Below are positions 12,101-24,100 of a DNA stretch of 64,000 nt, in pieces; position 1 is the first letter of the stretch, and each line of letters begins with the position of its first letter. Source of the stretch: Cylindrodendrum hubeiense (lineage: Eukaryota > Ascomycota > Sordariomycetes > Hypocreales > Nectriaceae); the NCBI GenBank assembly GCA_014621425.1, contig JAANBB010000020.1:1-64000 (forward strand), read 5' to 3'. The notes below the pieces were generated by a model that saw only the letters and a list, made by a program, of their open reading frames with translations, was not told where the DNA came from and ran no database searches. Made by a program: the position numbers and the translations under genes.

Positions 12101-12604
12101 GAAAACTGCAACAACGAGTATAGCGAGGACTGCAAGGTCATCTTCCGTGCTCGCGCAACGACCTTTGCTTGCTTGACGTGGTTTGCCCTCTTCCTCGCCT
12201 GGGAGATGGTCAACATGCGTCGCTCCCTGTTCCGGATGCAGCCCAAAAGCAACAAGCATTTTACTCAGTGGATGCATGACGTGTGGCGCAACCAGTTCCT
12301 GTTCTGGTCCATCGTCGCTGGCTTTGTTACTATGTTCCCCTTGATCTACATCCCTACCCTGAACACGGTCGTTTTTAAGCACGCCCCCATCTCATGGGAA
12401 TGGGGTATTGTTTTTATTGAGGCCATCATCTTCTTCCTGGGTATTGAGACCTGGAAGTGGATGAAGCGCTTCTACTTCCGTCGCCAAGCTCGCAAGGCCA
12501 CTGGTGGCGAGACTGACCTTGAGACTCGCATCTTCGGGCACTACTACAACATGTCCAGCGGTAGTCAGGATGAGGAGAGTGGTCAGGAAAAAAGAGCCAA
12601 TTGA
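9184..12604 (+). CDS. ENA1: P-type sodium/potassium-exporting ATPase (type IID, ENA family)
   Basis: Four exons (9184-9432, 9539-10421, 10474-11915, 11969-12604) encode 1069 residues, the usual ENA length. In order: an N-terminal cation-ATPase domain, the actuator motif TGES at 187-190, the M4 motif IPASL, the phosphorylation site CSDKTGTLTQG with the acceptor aspartate near D382, the hinge MLTGDHPETA, TGDGVNDSP near 730-737, and four or more C-terminal helices. IPASL in place of the calcium-pump IPEGL is characteristic of type IID Na+/K+ efflux pumps. The enzyme uses ATP to export Na+ (or K+) across the plasma membrane and supports salt and alkaline-pH tolerance. The second intron lies just before the phosphorylation motif. 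The leader upstream is pyrimidine-rich. The gene symbol reflects family assignment; fungi usually carry several paralogues. Confidence 0.93.
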
Positions 12605-15030
12605 AAGCACGATACGGAAAATCCCCAACAAAGTAATCTCTCGCAAGCCTATACGGAACTGGAGAATAATCCGAGTGGACTCCGCAGCGAAACAGCTTAG
12701 GAGAGAAGTACAACATACCTAGGGGAGAGGCTAGAAACTGGGGGTAGCACCCGGTTAAGGCCGATGGCAGGAGGGAGTCCCAGAGTGTATGGGATGGGTC
12801 AACCGAGTATCGTAGGTTATCAGGTAGGTTATTAGGTAGGTCGAACGTAAACTGAATAAAATGTAAACTTGGACCCAAAAGATCTCGTGCCAAATGACAT
12901 CTGACGTGCACCAGCCCATATTCCAGAGCCTACCAACTCTACACAGACTGACGACAATACTTTTGTCGTGTACAATCGCTTCAATCAGTCAAGAATAGAG
13001 CCTCTCGAGCTGTCAACTTTTGATGGTGCTGCTACGATGAGCAACTCCGGTTTTGAGGACACGAGCCCACTGAACGATGAGAGCAATCCGGAGGTAGAGA
13101 AGGGACAGTCAAAGCGGCAAACTATTAGTTATACGGCGTAGAAAGTGAACTGATATTTGTGATATGTACAGCTGCTGCTAGCTTGGTGTTGGGGAGGGGC
13201 ATGTAATGTCGGATAGATACGGATAGTCGCTACTCCTGTGTTCCAACATCCTTCAAAGTAATGAGCGCCCTTGAGGCTGGTGGGATTGTCGAGTTCAGCC
13301 ATATCAACTTGATTTCACTGCTTAAAAAGAAAGAAAACGTGTTCATGGCCTCCGACAACGCAGCGGTAGCGCGCTCTTCGATACAACGCGGGTTGATCCA
13401 GTCACAGTCACACAGCCTTCCAACTTGGCTTTCTTACAAAAATCCCAAGCCTTCTCCTACTGAATTTTTTCACGAGCCTCATTATGCCCGTTTGGGCATC
13501 GTCGAAACCGATATTTCTCACTAGGTGTCTGAGCGAATCGGCACTTCTTGCCGCAAATCGGCGTTAGTGTTTCAGTTGTAGCAAGCTTGTGTTTAAGGTT
13601 TACATTTTGGTACTAGAACGAGGAAATCTAGGTCATAGCGGAAAGAGGGAAGATTCTTAGTCCAGTATTCAAGATCAAATGGTGAAGTCGATCTTGCGAT
13701 CGGATGTGGTGATGCCGAGGATGGGGGGTTGCCATTGCAACTCATTTTCTTGCCCTCAATTGCTCGCTTCTGTTTCATCAGTGAATTATCAGGCGCTTTC
13801 CTCTTTTTGCCAATTAACCATAATATCCGTATGATCACATCCTAGTTTCATTCTATACTACATGTTTCATGATTCTTACTAACGGGGGCTATGAAAAGAA
13901 CGACGTGTACTATGATAAATATGACTTGACATTAATTACTATCGCGGGGAATCACTTTTTACTGTATTTGCCTCTCAAATCCTGGATAGTTTCTATTTTT
14001 GTAAAGAAACTATGTGGGTGTGCTGGGTCATTGACCTGACGTTCCCGTAAAGCCGCCATATCTCAAGGGTGGGTTCTCCCACTTCAACCACCACTACCCC
14101 CCTCACAGCCCTATTTGTCACCAGAGATCTCAACCGTTGTTTGAAACTGATCATTTTGAGGGTTTTGACCGAGGCTATGACCGTATCGAAACTACCAAAA
14201 TGTCGCCCGAGGTTATCAGGCCTAATGTGCACCTGTGGCGTACTTGGCGTCCTTGGCAAGCGATTTCAGCCCATTTCGAGTCGGTTCGAGCCGACTTTTC
14301 CGTCTTGCGAGTATCAGATCCAGCACAGCCTCAATCGTCGGGGTAAAAGGTGATGGGTGTTTGGAGACGCACGGATCCTCTCCGTGTACTGGCTGCGGCA
14401 CGTTTAACGCCTGCAACGCAAACGCCTCAAAAAGGAAACATTTGACCCCTTAGAGTCTGAGCTGGGCCGGAACCTCCAAAGTTCCGGCCATTCCAAACTT
14501 GTTCTCGCCACTACAGATTCAGGTGTTTGAAAATGCGATTGGTCCGCCAGATCTTGTGCAGGTTACGAAACAACATTCACAAACAGTGTGCCCAAAACTC
14601 CTGTCGCTCACCATCGGCGGCACCGCTCGCGATGGTTCTCGACCGCTTCATTCTCTCTTTCAGGATGCTTTGGATATTCGTTCACGGCTTAGTAAATGCT
14701 TCATTTTAGTTTCAGCTTGCCATTTGCCGCCTTGGCCATGGCTTGGAGGCCGTTGCTTGGAGGCCGTTGTACTGTTGAAGACGATGGCTATAGGAATGAA
14801 TGGAGATATAAAGCAGACTTGCTTCTTGACATTCAGCTTTATTCCGATCATCAAGCTTCACTCCACTTCCATTCCGGCGTTCGAAAACCTCTATTCTCTA
14901 TTCTATTAATTCGTCCCTGGTTGGACTTTATTCACCTCCCTGCAAGTCAGACGTTCACACTTTCCCGTACTGTATCCAGCTTCACCTAATTATATCTATT
15001 CACTACCCTTCAAGTCTCAACTACATCAAA
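12605..15030. other. Long intergenic region upstream of the Egh16-like gene
   Basis: About 2.4 kb with only short frames of poor composition (for example 13261-13524 and 14499-14909, plus). Bases 13840-14000 are AT-rich. A 15-base direct duplication (GCTTGGAGGCCGTT type) occurs near 14740-14770. Bases 14870-15030 are pyrimidine-rich and probably form the promoter and leader of the following gene. Confidence 0.45.
14465..14489. repeat. Short inverted repeat
   Basis: GGCCGGAAC and GTTCCGGCC form a perfect 9-base inverted repeat around a 7-base spacer. It could be a dimeric DNA-binding site about 540 bases upstream of the Egh16-like gene, or a chance hairpin. Confidence 0.35.
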
Positions 15031-15933
15031 ATGGCTTCTTTCAAGACTGTCTTCTCTTACACTCTCCTCTTGGCTGGCCAGCTCGCCGCCGGCCACAGCG
15101 TCATTACCAACGCTGTTGGTGATGCTGGTGGTTCTGGAATGGCACTTGGCGTCGACACCACCACGCCTCGTGATGGCACCCGTCGCCGCCCCTTCCAGCA
15201 GGATGCTACCCGCTTCCAGGGCGACGCTGAAGCCACCGTTGGCGAGACGGTCGGTGCAGGTGACAACGATCTCGAGAGCGGCACCTCTGCAATTCTTGCC
15301 GAGACGGGTGATGACCTCCCGCAGATCACTCCCGGCGGTGAACTCTCTATGACTCTTCACCAGGTCAACAGCGACGGCGCTGGACCATACACTTGCATGA
15401 TCAACGACGACGGAACCGCCGCCAGCTGGACCGAGATTGAGGTTACGCAGAACGTCGAGGGCAGCGAACGCGGCCGTAACCGCGATGGCGAGACTCAAGA
15501 CCATCCGTTGACGGCTGCCATCCCGGCTGATCAGGAATGCACCGGAACTGTCGCGGGTCAGGACAACGTATGCCTCGTCCGCTGCCAGAACCCAGCCCGT
15601 GCAGGCCCCTTTGGTGGTGTTGTCCCCGTTCAGATGGCCGGTGCCGCCGGCAACGCCACTAATGGCACCACGCCAGCCGGAAATGACACTGCGGCGGATG
15701 CCGGTAACGACGCTGCTGCGGATGCTGGTAACGATGCTGCGGACGCTGGTAATGATGCTGCCGCAGACGCTGGTAACAATGCTGCCGCGGACGCTGGTAA
15801 GAAATCGGCCGCGGAGATTGTCAACAACGCCGAGGATGACGAGGACGACGAGGATGACGAGGAAGCTGATGATGAGGAGGAGGAGGAGGAGGATGACAAC
15901 ATCATTCGACGTGCTGTCGCATTTTTCGCCTGA
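15031..15933 (+). CDS. Egh16-like secreted surface protein (GAS1/MAS3 family)
   Basis: Single exon, 300 residues. Residues 1-20 form a signal peptide ([20 protein letters not shown]). The mature start [19 protein letters not shown] and the block [18 protein letters not shown] are the hallmark of the Egh16/MAS family, whose members are expressed in appressoria of plant- and insect-pathogenic fungi and promote penetration. The central part, ending near [10 protein letters not shown], is normal for the family. After it come about five copies of an Asn/Asp/Ala octapeptide (GNDAAADA) and a strongly acidic stretch of about 30 residues, then [10 protein letters not shown]. The repeats and acidic tail are unusual additions. 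The protein is secreted; a GPI anchor is not obvious. The family assignment is from memory of its signature. Confidence 0.85.
   Translation: MASFKTVFSYTLLLAGQLAAGHSVITNAVGDAGGSGMALGVDTTTPRDGTRRRPFQQDATRFQGDAEATVGETVGAGDNDLESGTSAILAETGDDLPQITPGGELSMTLHQVNSDGAGPYTCMINDDGTAASWTEIEVTQNVEGSERGRNRDGETQDHPLTAAIPADQECTGTVAGQDNVCLVRCQNPARAGPFGGVVPVQMAGAAGNATNGTTPAGNDTAADAGNDAAADAGNDAADAGNDAAADAGNNAAADAGKKSAAEIVNNAEDDEDDEDDEEADDEEEEEEDDNIIRRAVAFFA
15679..15810 (+). repeat. Coding minisatellite for GNDAAADA octapeptides
   Basis: Tandem 24-base units, one shortened to 21, encode [31 protein letters not shown] and GNNAAADA. Units differ mainly at third codon positions, so they have been diverging under selection for the peptide. 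Confidence 0.8.
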
Positions 15934-16809
15934 ACGAGAAGGTGAAGGGCAAGAAGGACAAGATGTACGGGTCAAATGAAAGGGCGGTCGCCGCGAGCTG
16001 TTTGACGATGGATAATAGCTGGATTGGGTTAGGAGAAGGTGGGAAGGATATAGAGTACAGGCGGTGCCGGAGTGATGTGTTGGTAGACTTGAAGTCGAGT
16101 TAATTCAAGTACGGTCTCATCCCTGTGCAGTTAAAGATGGAAACATCATGGTAGCCATTTCACAAGACAGACAAAGGTGCCCCATTTTTAGATATCACCA
16201 CAATGACATTGACGATAGCCTCGATAACGGCACTGTCCCACCTGCAAGTGAATAGTCGGTCAATGATCCAACTTCTCAGGTAGCGCGCTTATCAGCCGGC
16301 ACGCCGTTCCGCTGGTGAATCGGAAACGTTCCGACGCACGAAACCGCTAGCACCAAAGCAGTATCTTTTACCAAAGCAGTATAAACTTGCGCAGAATCGT
16401 GCTAATGATAGCAGGTATCCCAGCAATGCCCGGCATCGCGGCACGACAGAACAAGTTAAAAAGAGACCGACGCGCCCTCGCTCTGTGCAAGTGTTTTCCT
16501 CTATTTTTCCTGCTCCGCGCCCCAATGGACAAACTCCCGGCGCTGGACACCGGAACAAAGAGTGTTGGAGCAGATTAGCGACGCGATAACAGGGGCCAGC
16601 CACCAATAGAAATTTAATCCCACGTCGTTCAGGGACCTGGGGTCGAATTCCCCCCGCAGTAGATCTACGATAAGACACACGGCGTTTCCGGTTTCCGGTT
16701 TCCGCGCTGACATTTGTCCATTTTCACACTGGGCGTTGGCTTTCTCGAGCTGCAGGAGAAAAGCCATCTCACGATATCATCACATATCATCAGTTATCCA
16801 ACAGTCATT
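15934..16809. other. Intergenic between the Egh16-like and PEX11-like genes
   Basis: About 880 bases. Near 16681-16705 TTTCCGG is repeated three times in tandem (GTTTCCGGTTTCCGGTTTCC). There is no convincing gene; the promoter of the PEX11-like gene must lie at the right end. Confidence 0.45.
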
Positions 16810-17697
16810 ATGGGCGATCCTCCCCCCGCCACCTTCTCAGACACTATTTCGTCATTGCCTGCGTGCATCGAACCCGTCCACCACAGCATTCCCTCCTCAG
16901 AGCACGCTCCGTTGCGCCCCGTTCACTCCTGCCGGCAAACGAATGTGGACAACGTCATTGCACACATTCAACGTGCAGTCAGTTCTCGAGAAGGTCATGA
17001 GATTGCTCTGCTGTCCGTCGGAGAGGCGGCCCGCGTGTTGGCCGCCGTCTTAGGGCCGCTTGGGAAAATCGCATCGTGTCAATCAAGTAATGGGTTAACG
17101 ACATTTGCTTCCAAATTGAGGACGCCCACTCGACGATTTGGTTCCATTGCAAGTGGTACTTCAACGCGCCTGTATGCGATACTGGAGATACTCGAAGAAT
17201 GGCAGCTGATGATTCGCATGTGGGGTCTGTTCGACATGTGGCTGGCGACAAAGGAAATCGTCCAGGAGAAGTTGATGGCAAAGAACCAGACGCCTGCGGA
17301 AATGTTCGACACGGCAATTGCTGCTATTCAAACTCTATCTATGACTGCATTCCACATATGCGAGGTGGTTGTATGCCTATCCCAAGCAAAGGTCCTCGCT
17401 TGGCCACCACATATTCAAGGGAAGCTGATGGGCTGGGGGGCTCGATTTTGGGCTACGTACACCTTTGTCGAAATATTTCGACATCTAGTCGAGTGGTCAC
17501 GGAAAAGAGGGAGTGGTGAGGATGATTCGGAATGGAGAAGCCAGTGGAAAACGGACTTTTTGCGGAACCTGGCTTGGGCCCCATACACCATTCATTGGAG
17601 TATGGCAGAGGGCTTCCTGCCTGACATCTTGCTAGGTGCATTTGGGCTATATCCGTCCCTAGGCATAATGAAGGATATCTGGCAAGAAACCGCTTAA
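16810..17697 (+). CDS. PEX11-family peroxisome proliferation protein (Pex11C-like)
   Basis: Single exon, 295 residues. After a variable N-terminus of about 45 residues come an amphipathic-helix region and the segment LRTPTRRFGSIASG, then LYAILEILEEWQLMIRMWGL and a C-terminal hydrophobic pair. This is the layout of fungal PEX11-like proteins, which bind and elongate the peroxisomal membrane before fission. No signal peptide is present. The chosen ATG (TCATTATGGGC) begins the plausible protein; the frame extends 32 codons upstream without an obvious need for them. The assignment rests on the overall pattern. Confidence 0.75.
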   Translation: MGDPPPATFSDTISSLPACIEPVHHSIPSSEHAPLRPVHSCRQTNVDNVIAHIQRAVSSREGHEIALLSVGEAARVLAAVLGPLGKIASCQSSNGLTTFASKLRTPTRRFGSIASGTSTRLYAILEILEEWQLMIRMWGLFDMWLATKEIVQEKLMAKNQTPAEMFDTAIAAIQTLSMTAFHICEVVVCLSQAKVLAWPPHIQGKLMGWGARFWATYTFVEIFRHLVEWSRKRGSGEDDSEWRSQWKTDFLRNLAWAPYTIHWSMAEGFLPDILLGAFGLYPSLGIMKDIWQETA

Positions 17698-18259
17698 AGT
17701 GGCTAACACGATGATGAATCCGGCGAGCATCAAGCGTTGTATATACCGAGAGTTGCACATACCCAGGGTGGGCGTTGAGGGCAAGATTACGGGGTTCTAG
17801 ACATTGTTACATGAAGCGATGGGGATTTGAGATAGATGCTCCTGTATTTTATATTCCAATCTCTTGGGGTCAGTTGTATAGATGAATTCTATGCTGATGG
17901 CGCGGCCTATTAGGATGACCTTCATAACCTGGTTGGCCTGTTGGGATGACCGTGATATCTGTTTGAGGTCGTACACTTTAATGGGAACTGGGACTCCCTT
18001 TGTGTGGACCACTTTGACGAAAAGAGCTACGAAACCTAGGTATCCAGAGAATTAAAGGACTTGAACCGCGGGAAGCTTCCAGGTGCGATTGGAGGGCTAT
18101 TAAGTAATGCGATAGACACAATACATGAGTGGTAGAAATTGTACGGTTTAGGATGGCCCACCTGGGGACTTTAAAGTGAGACATAGACTAAACGTATCTC
18201 ATTGGAAAGAACAACCCTCCGCCAAGATTTGCAAGGCCAATTGGCAAAGCAACCCGTCC
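17698..18259. other. Intergenic between convergent genes
   Basis: About 560 bases of 3' flank for the PEX11-like gene (+) and the luciferase-like monooxygenase (-). No gene or repeat was recognised. Confidence 0.5.
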
Positions 18260-19860
18260 TCACTCTTCCTTGTAAATATCATACTTGTACTGGCTACCAG
18301 TGTGGTCGTCACGCAAGCCTTTCTGTCCTTTGCCATAGATCTTCTCTCGTGCAGTGAGCGGCTCTTCGGGCGACTCGGGATAAAGACCACGCTTTCGTAG
18401 CTCGGGGATCAACAGATCAACGACTTCCTCGAATGTCCCCGGCGTTGTGACATATCCAAGATTAAATCCATCGATGTCGGATTCCCTGATCCATTCTTCC
18501 AGTTCGTCGGCAATCGTCTGTGGGCTGCCGACTCCCACGGGGCCGAGACCTCCGATGGATGCGCGCTCGGCAACAACGCGGGGGGTCCACTTGGGAATCT
18601 CCTTGCTGGTAGTCGTGAAAGAGTCCAGGATGCTGCGCACTTTGTGGGCCTCTAGCGAGTCCGCTGCCGTGATCTCTTGGTCAAGGGGAATCTTGGAAAT
18701 ATCGATGCCGGTCCAACCGCTGAACAAGACCAGGCCACCAATGGTTGAGGCATACTTTTTGAGTTCCTCGTACTTGGCCTGCGCTTCCTCGTCGGTTCGG
18801 CCGATAATGGGGGTATAGGTGGCAAAGAACTTGATCGATCGCGGGTCACGTCCATTCTCGGCCGCCAATTTACGGATGTTGTCTACCTTTGGTCGAAGCA
18901 CTGCTGGGGAGTGGCCGGAGATGAATATGGCCTCGGCATGTGAAGCGGCAAAGGTAGATCCGGCCGCCGACGTTCCCGCCTGGAAAAGGAAAGGCGTCCG
19001 TTGAGGCGAGGGATCGACAATATGTCTCGTGCTGAGGTTAAAGAACTTGCCCTTATGGTTGATGGTTCTGATTTTGTCGGGATCGGCATAGCTATCGTTT
19101 TCAGGATCCGGTGAGATGGCATCGTCGGCCCATGATCCTTCCCATAATCTAGATTATTAGATCGATGACTTTCCCAGACACATGTAGACTTACTTGTATA
19201 GTACGCGCAGGTATTCATCGGCCTGGAGATATCGCTCATCGTGCTCAATAGGTGTGTCTAGACCGATGGCCTTGAATGCAGCCTTTTTCCACGATGTCAC
19301 AATGTTCCAGCCAATTCGGCCTTTAGTGAAGTGGTCCAAGGTGGAGAACCGCTTGGCAAGCAGAAAAGGAGGCTCAAAAGAGGTTGATGCTGTGATTCCA
19401 AACGCCAGGTTCTTGGTTACAGCGGCCATTGCGCTGATGGGCTAAGAAGTATCAGCACTGATTACTCTGGCAGGAGTAGATATTTACTCACAATCGTAGG
19501 GTCGGTCATTGGCCACTGAGCCGCCCGTCGGATGCAGTTATCCAGACTTCCCTCGTAAGTGTCATAGCCACCATAAGTGTCAGCCAAAAACAAGGCGTTA
19601 ATTCCACCACGTTCTAGCAGCTTTGCTAGTTCAATCCAATATTCCAAGTCTCGCTTGGTCGCAGACTTGTCCACGGGGTTCTGCGCGCTGTTGGTTAAGA
19701 GTTTTGAGTATCACGTCGCTCTTCCACGTACCTTCCACTGCCCAGGTGACAAATGTCCCACAGTCGACATGTCAAATGCATTGAGGAAAATCTGCTTCTT
19801 ACCATTTCCTAGGCGATCTTCTCCATTCTGCTGCGATGCAGCGTCATTATTCTCGGCCAT
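18260..19860 (-). CDS. FMN-dependent luciferase-like monooxygenase (NtaA/SnaA/DszA family)
   Basis: Minus-strand exons are 19860-19732, 19680-19492, 19441-19194 and 19148-18260, giving 484 residues. The sequence shows the bacterial-luciferase-like TIM barrel of the NtaA/SnaA/DszA subgroup: FLNAFDMSTVGHLSPGQWK near the start, FLADTYGGYDTYEGS, ITASTSFEPPFLLAKRFSTL, TKGRIGWNIVTSW, LWEGSWADDA, GKFFNLSTRHIVDPSPQRTP and FQAGTSAAGS. Such enzymes oxidise their substrate with O2 and FMNH2 supplied by a separate flavin reductase, which is not seen nearby. Known family substrates include chelators, organosulfur compounds and heterocycles; this substrate is unknown. No targeting signal is visible. The family is common in soil fungi, and an old bacterial origin is plausible, but the gene carries normal fungal introns. 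Confidence 0.9.
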
Positions 19861-20998
19861 CCTGTCGATGAGGTCTGATAGAAGACTTTGCTGTTCCGCT
19901 AGTTTCGAACCCGAGAGCGCGATTCTTCAGATCCAAGTTACGGGCGATAACAAATAGCTTACTGCAAAGACCAGTATCGATACATTTCATGGAACCTCAA
20001 TGTTATATAATAACTCATCTGCAGCGACATCGGAAACCCCGCAATATTTGGTGCTTCTTACAAATGCGATTGGTAAAATGGTACATATATGACGTGCTGG
20101 AATGCCACTATAATTACCGTTGATCAGTTGCATTGCCGCGATGGCGTGATGGTCGTTACTGCAGCGGGGAATTGGTAGATAACCAATGACGGCTAGTGAA
20201 GGCCCAGGCCAAGAATTGCTCTTCATAACACAAAGCCAATAGGAGGATCATGATATAATTGAGGAGACTCCCGAAGCACGCCATCGATTGTGTTGATGTG
20301 GGATAGTCACTCTTGACGTCAAAAAAAATTCTAGTTTGAGAAGATGTCGATGTTGCGTCTCCACTGCCAATAATCCACTTCGTAATATAGAGTATTATTT
20401 CATGCACTACAGGCATGTAAAATGTAATAGAGGGCCATATTTCTCCGTGCACAATGTTCCAAAGAGAAGACATTGAGCATAGGACTAATATGTATAGCTT
20501 ACCAAATTTTGGGGTTGCGCTTCAATCATCTTCGTTGAGTACAAAATATGCATGATAGGTTCTAGAAGATAAATCTTGTTGGTTTATTAACTTTAGGCAA
20601 ACTAGATGAGCATCCCAGTCTCATTTGATGACTATAAACATGGTATGTTGCAGGGATGGGTACTTCTACATGACCATCTTTGTCTCCCATAATTGCCCGC
20701 CCAGTGTACGGAGTTGATATCGCAGCGGATAAAGAATGTTTTCTAACCATTACAAGTTCACGTGGCCCTAGTCCAATGGCTTCACAGATAGTCTCACGTA
20801 ATCTACTAAGATCCCTCGCTTACATCGAATAGCAATGGTTTTCGCTACTATCAAAGCCATAAGCAGATAGCCTTTGAATAGTCCTCCCTCTTGCCTTTTC
20901 TCAGCCAATTGGCGCCCCTCAGTTCTAAGATAAAGTCGCCAAAGTGATCAACTGATAAATAGAACATTGTTATCTCTGGGTTTTACAACGTCCTCCTC
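19861..20998. other. Intergenic, AT-rich
   Basis: About 1.1 kb holding the promoter side of the monooxygenase gene and the 3' flank of the next minus-strand gene. It is AT-rich around 20300-20560 with no long frame of credible composition. I see no gene in it. Confidence 0.45.
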
Positions 20999-21130
20999 TC
21001 ATCCACCACCACCACCACATCCCCCACCGCCGCACCCTCCCCCTCCACATCCTCCTCCTCCGCAACCTCCTCCACCACCGCCATCACCGCCACCACCTCC
21101 ATCGCCGGCATCACCACTTCCACCGTCCGC
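20999..21130 (-). repeat. Coding repeat of Gly-rich tail (CGGGG units)
   Basis: On the plus strand this is a run of CCTCC, CCACC and CCGCC triplets. Read on the minus strand it encodes poly-glycine broken by cysteines every five residues, four times in a row at the C-terminus of the 999-residue protein. Confidence 0.85.
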
Positions 21131-24100
21131 TCCACCGCATGCAGAACTCCCACAGCCGCTGCCACAGTTTGCGCCTGCGTCCGAAGCACAAACATCAACC
21201 GGCGCGAAGGAGGAGTCTGCAAAGGAGCAAATAGCATAACCCGCGGCCACGCTGTCGCCACTGGCATCCATTCCCATGGCTCCCATGTCGCTAGTACCGC
21301 TAAAGCCCCCGTATGAAGGCTCGTTGGGTTCACTTGACGATCTGAAGCGCCCGCTCCAGGAAGCGTATGGGACATCGGGCATTTTCACGCGCCCATCGCG
21401 CATAAGCTCGTACTCTTCGATCTGTTCAGGTCGCGACCAAGTTGCCCAGGGTGCGAGAAAGTAATGACTATAAGTCCCTTCCTCGAAGTAGTGGCTGAAG
21501 GGCTGAGCGCGATGAATGCCTCCCAACTTGACTCTCACCAATGACGGGTCTAGATCGGGACGTGTACTTATCATGTGAAGCCACGCCGTGTCTCTTCTGA
21601 CCTCACGCGTAAGAGCCATGGCTGCGGCCACTCGGTGGAGGATAGATGTCGCCGAAAGTACGGTGAGTCGATTTCGCATCCATGAACTTGGACTGGCATC
21701 CGCTCCGACTGCTGCTATGCCTTGGTCAACAGTCGCTGGGGCGTACATGTAACGATCTCGTGTCAGGTGAAGAGATGCCATAGACCATGAATCAAATGGA
21801 AATGCCCAAATGTGCTTGGCGAGGTTGCAATCACCACACTTGGTCGGGTATCGCCCGTAAGCTTCTGTACAGTCCCATGGGAATAGGTCCTGATACCGGT
21901 AGAGCGTCCCACCAAATGCTCCCCAATCATGCCAATACTCTTGGTATGTGTCAATGATATCGGCTTCATCGTGGCGTCCAAAGTGAAAGCGGAGGAGGTA
22001 CTCCTCTGTTAGTCCGCTTGGAACATCGTACTTTGTCCGGACGCCGCGTTTCCTGTAGCCCTCCTCTGGACACACGAAGCTCATACTGTAAAGGGGATAA
22101 GCCGTCGGATCTTCTTTATACATGGTCCCGTTGACGAGAGGCTCGAAAAGATTCCGATCCATGATGGAATTGCAGAACGTTTGACAGTTGTTTTGCGTAG
22201 CGCTCCATGTGAGCTTGGTTTTGGTGTCCAAAAGCCGTTCCGAGATGCTCTCGAGGTACAACTTTACTCGTTTTCCAAGGAGCGCCTTGAGTTTATCGAG
22301 AGCAGGATCAAGAGCTGAGTTGAGGAGTTTGATCTGATCGGAAACTGGCAGGCCCGGGTCATCAAACGGCTGCTTGCAAGCTGCCAAGAGGTCTCGAACA
22401 ACTTCGAGTTCCTTATCCTGAGAAAGGAGACCGCTAAATGGTGCTCCGACGACCTGCTTCATGATGGCCTTGTATCTCTTCCGTGAATCAGCCAGTTGCT
22501 TGCGCTGCCAAAGTGTACGATCAGAACCCCCATCAACAGCAAAGTTTCGCTCCGGAGCAGTCTGCAGCTGGAAGTGTTCGTGAAATATGGGCATCTCACG
22601 CAATGATACGAGAGCTCCGCTCTTGGTACTGTGCAGTGTGAGTTAATAATCACTGCTTGGGATTGCCAGTTCTGGCTACTTACTGGGCGACTCCATTCTC
22701 AATGACCAAAGGACCAACCCGAAGGGCCATGTGAACATTTCCAAATGGATACTTCTCGGTAAATTTTCTGAAGAACATGGGAATGTCCTCATCGGCCTGA
22801 GCTTCTGTTGCCACACTGGTAGAACTCGAAGCAGGAGATCGGTCGTCGCCATGAAGAGTGGTGCCCTCTACCATCTTCATCTGCTTCAGCTTCCAGGTGC
22901 TAGCTTTTCGTGGCCCATCTGCCTCCGATTTGATGTGTTCCGTGGACCCCAACTTTTCAACCCACGGTGTAGATTTCGTTGCCCCTTTATGCCGCTTGCT
23001 AGGCTTCTTAACGCCTACGACTGTTTGCATTCCGTCATACTTGGCCAGAGCGACAACCTCACCTAGCTTGAGAAGACTGCATTTGATGGAACCAATGCCT
23101 TCGGAATCTAAATGCCTGGCCTTTCTGTCAATAGGGTAGAGGCTCAAGGCTCGCCCTTGGCCGTCAAAGTGTGGCACTTCCTTGCAATGGCAGACTTTTC
23201 TGCTTATGTCGGGTGTGATGGCCTCGGCCAACACACAGTGTTTGTAGGCCTTGAGAAAAGACTCCTCTCCGTAGTAGTGATTTCTATAACAATCTTCACA
23301 AACGATTCCGGGCTCATCTTGATCCTGGCGGACGAACATGCTTCCGCGTATGACGTCCTTGCATTCTGGCCTCATGCAATGGAGCGGCTCGAACCTTGGA
23401 ATCCAATCCTCATCGAATTCAGACAGCGCAACTGCAAGTGTGAGCTGGTCATCTATTCAAAAGAATGGCCGTACAAACAGGGTAACTTACGCTGGGGAAT
23501 TGCAGGTCTCTTCCAAAATCCGAACTTGCCCAATGGCGGCCGGTGTTCGACCAACTTCTCTATGTCAAGAAAGCCTGGAACATTTAATCAACTAAAATCC
23601 CATTTTGAAGCGACAAGAGAAGGACACAAACCTGCAGCTTGGAGAAGTGTCCAAGCACGGTGCTCCATTCCTTCGAGCTTTGGAACTGCTACGATTTCAA
23701 TGCGTTAGCCCAGCCCCCATTGAAAAGCCGTGTGCAATACCTTTTATAGATTGTCGCACGGCGGATTTAATCTTGCTGGTAGAGTGCTCCGCGATGCGAT
23801 CTGCAACACTATTTTTAAGGGCACTCATGTGCGTCGCATAAATGGGCGGATCATATACGTATGGCCCTCTCTTCCTCTTTTCCTCGCGCTCTCTCATGTT
23901 CCCTTTGCCATGTTAGCCAGTTCCTGGTCTAGGCCACATCACACTACGAACCATATCGTATAGCAAATGCTCGGGCCTCCTGGCTGACCTGGTCCAGAAA
24001 TGTGTCAAAGCCATGAATGTGGTCATCTTCTTCATCCTCGACCGTGACATCGGAATATTCTGGTTGCTGCCAGACTTTGAGAGTTCGAACAATGTTCTCG

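Noticed and set aside
14499..14909. 136-codon frame upstream of the Egh16-like gene
   Set aside because: Ends in a pyrimidine-rich leader and contains duplicated non-coding words; no domain seen.
15010..15975. 321-codon open frame on the minus strand opposite the Egh16-like gene
   Set aside because: Its product is low-complexity (runs of Ser, Val and Leu) and mirrors the codon repeats of the plus-strand gene, which has a signal peptide and family motifs.
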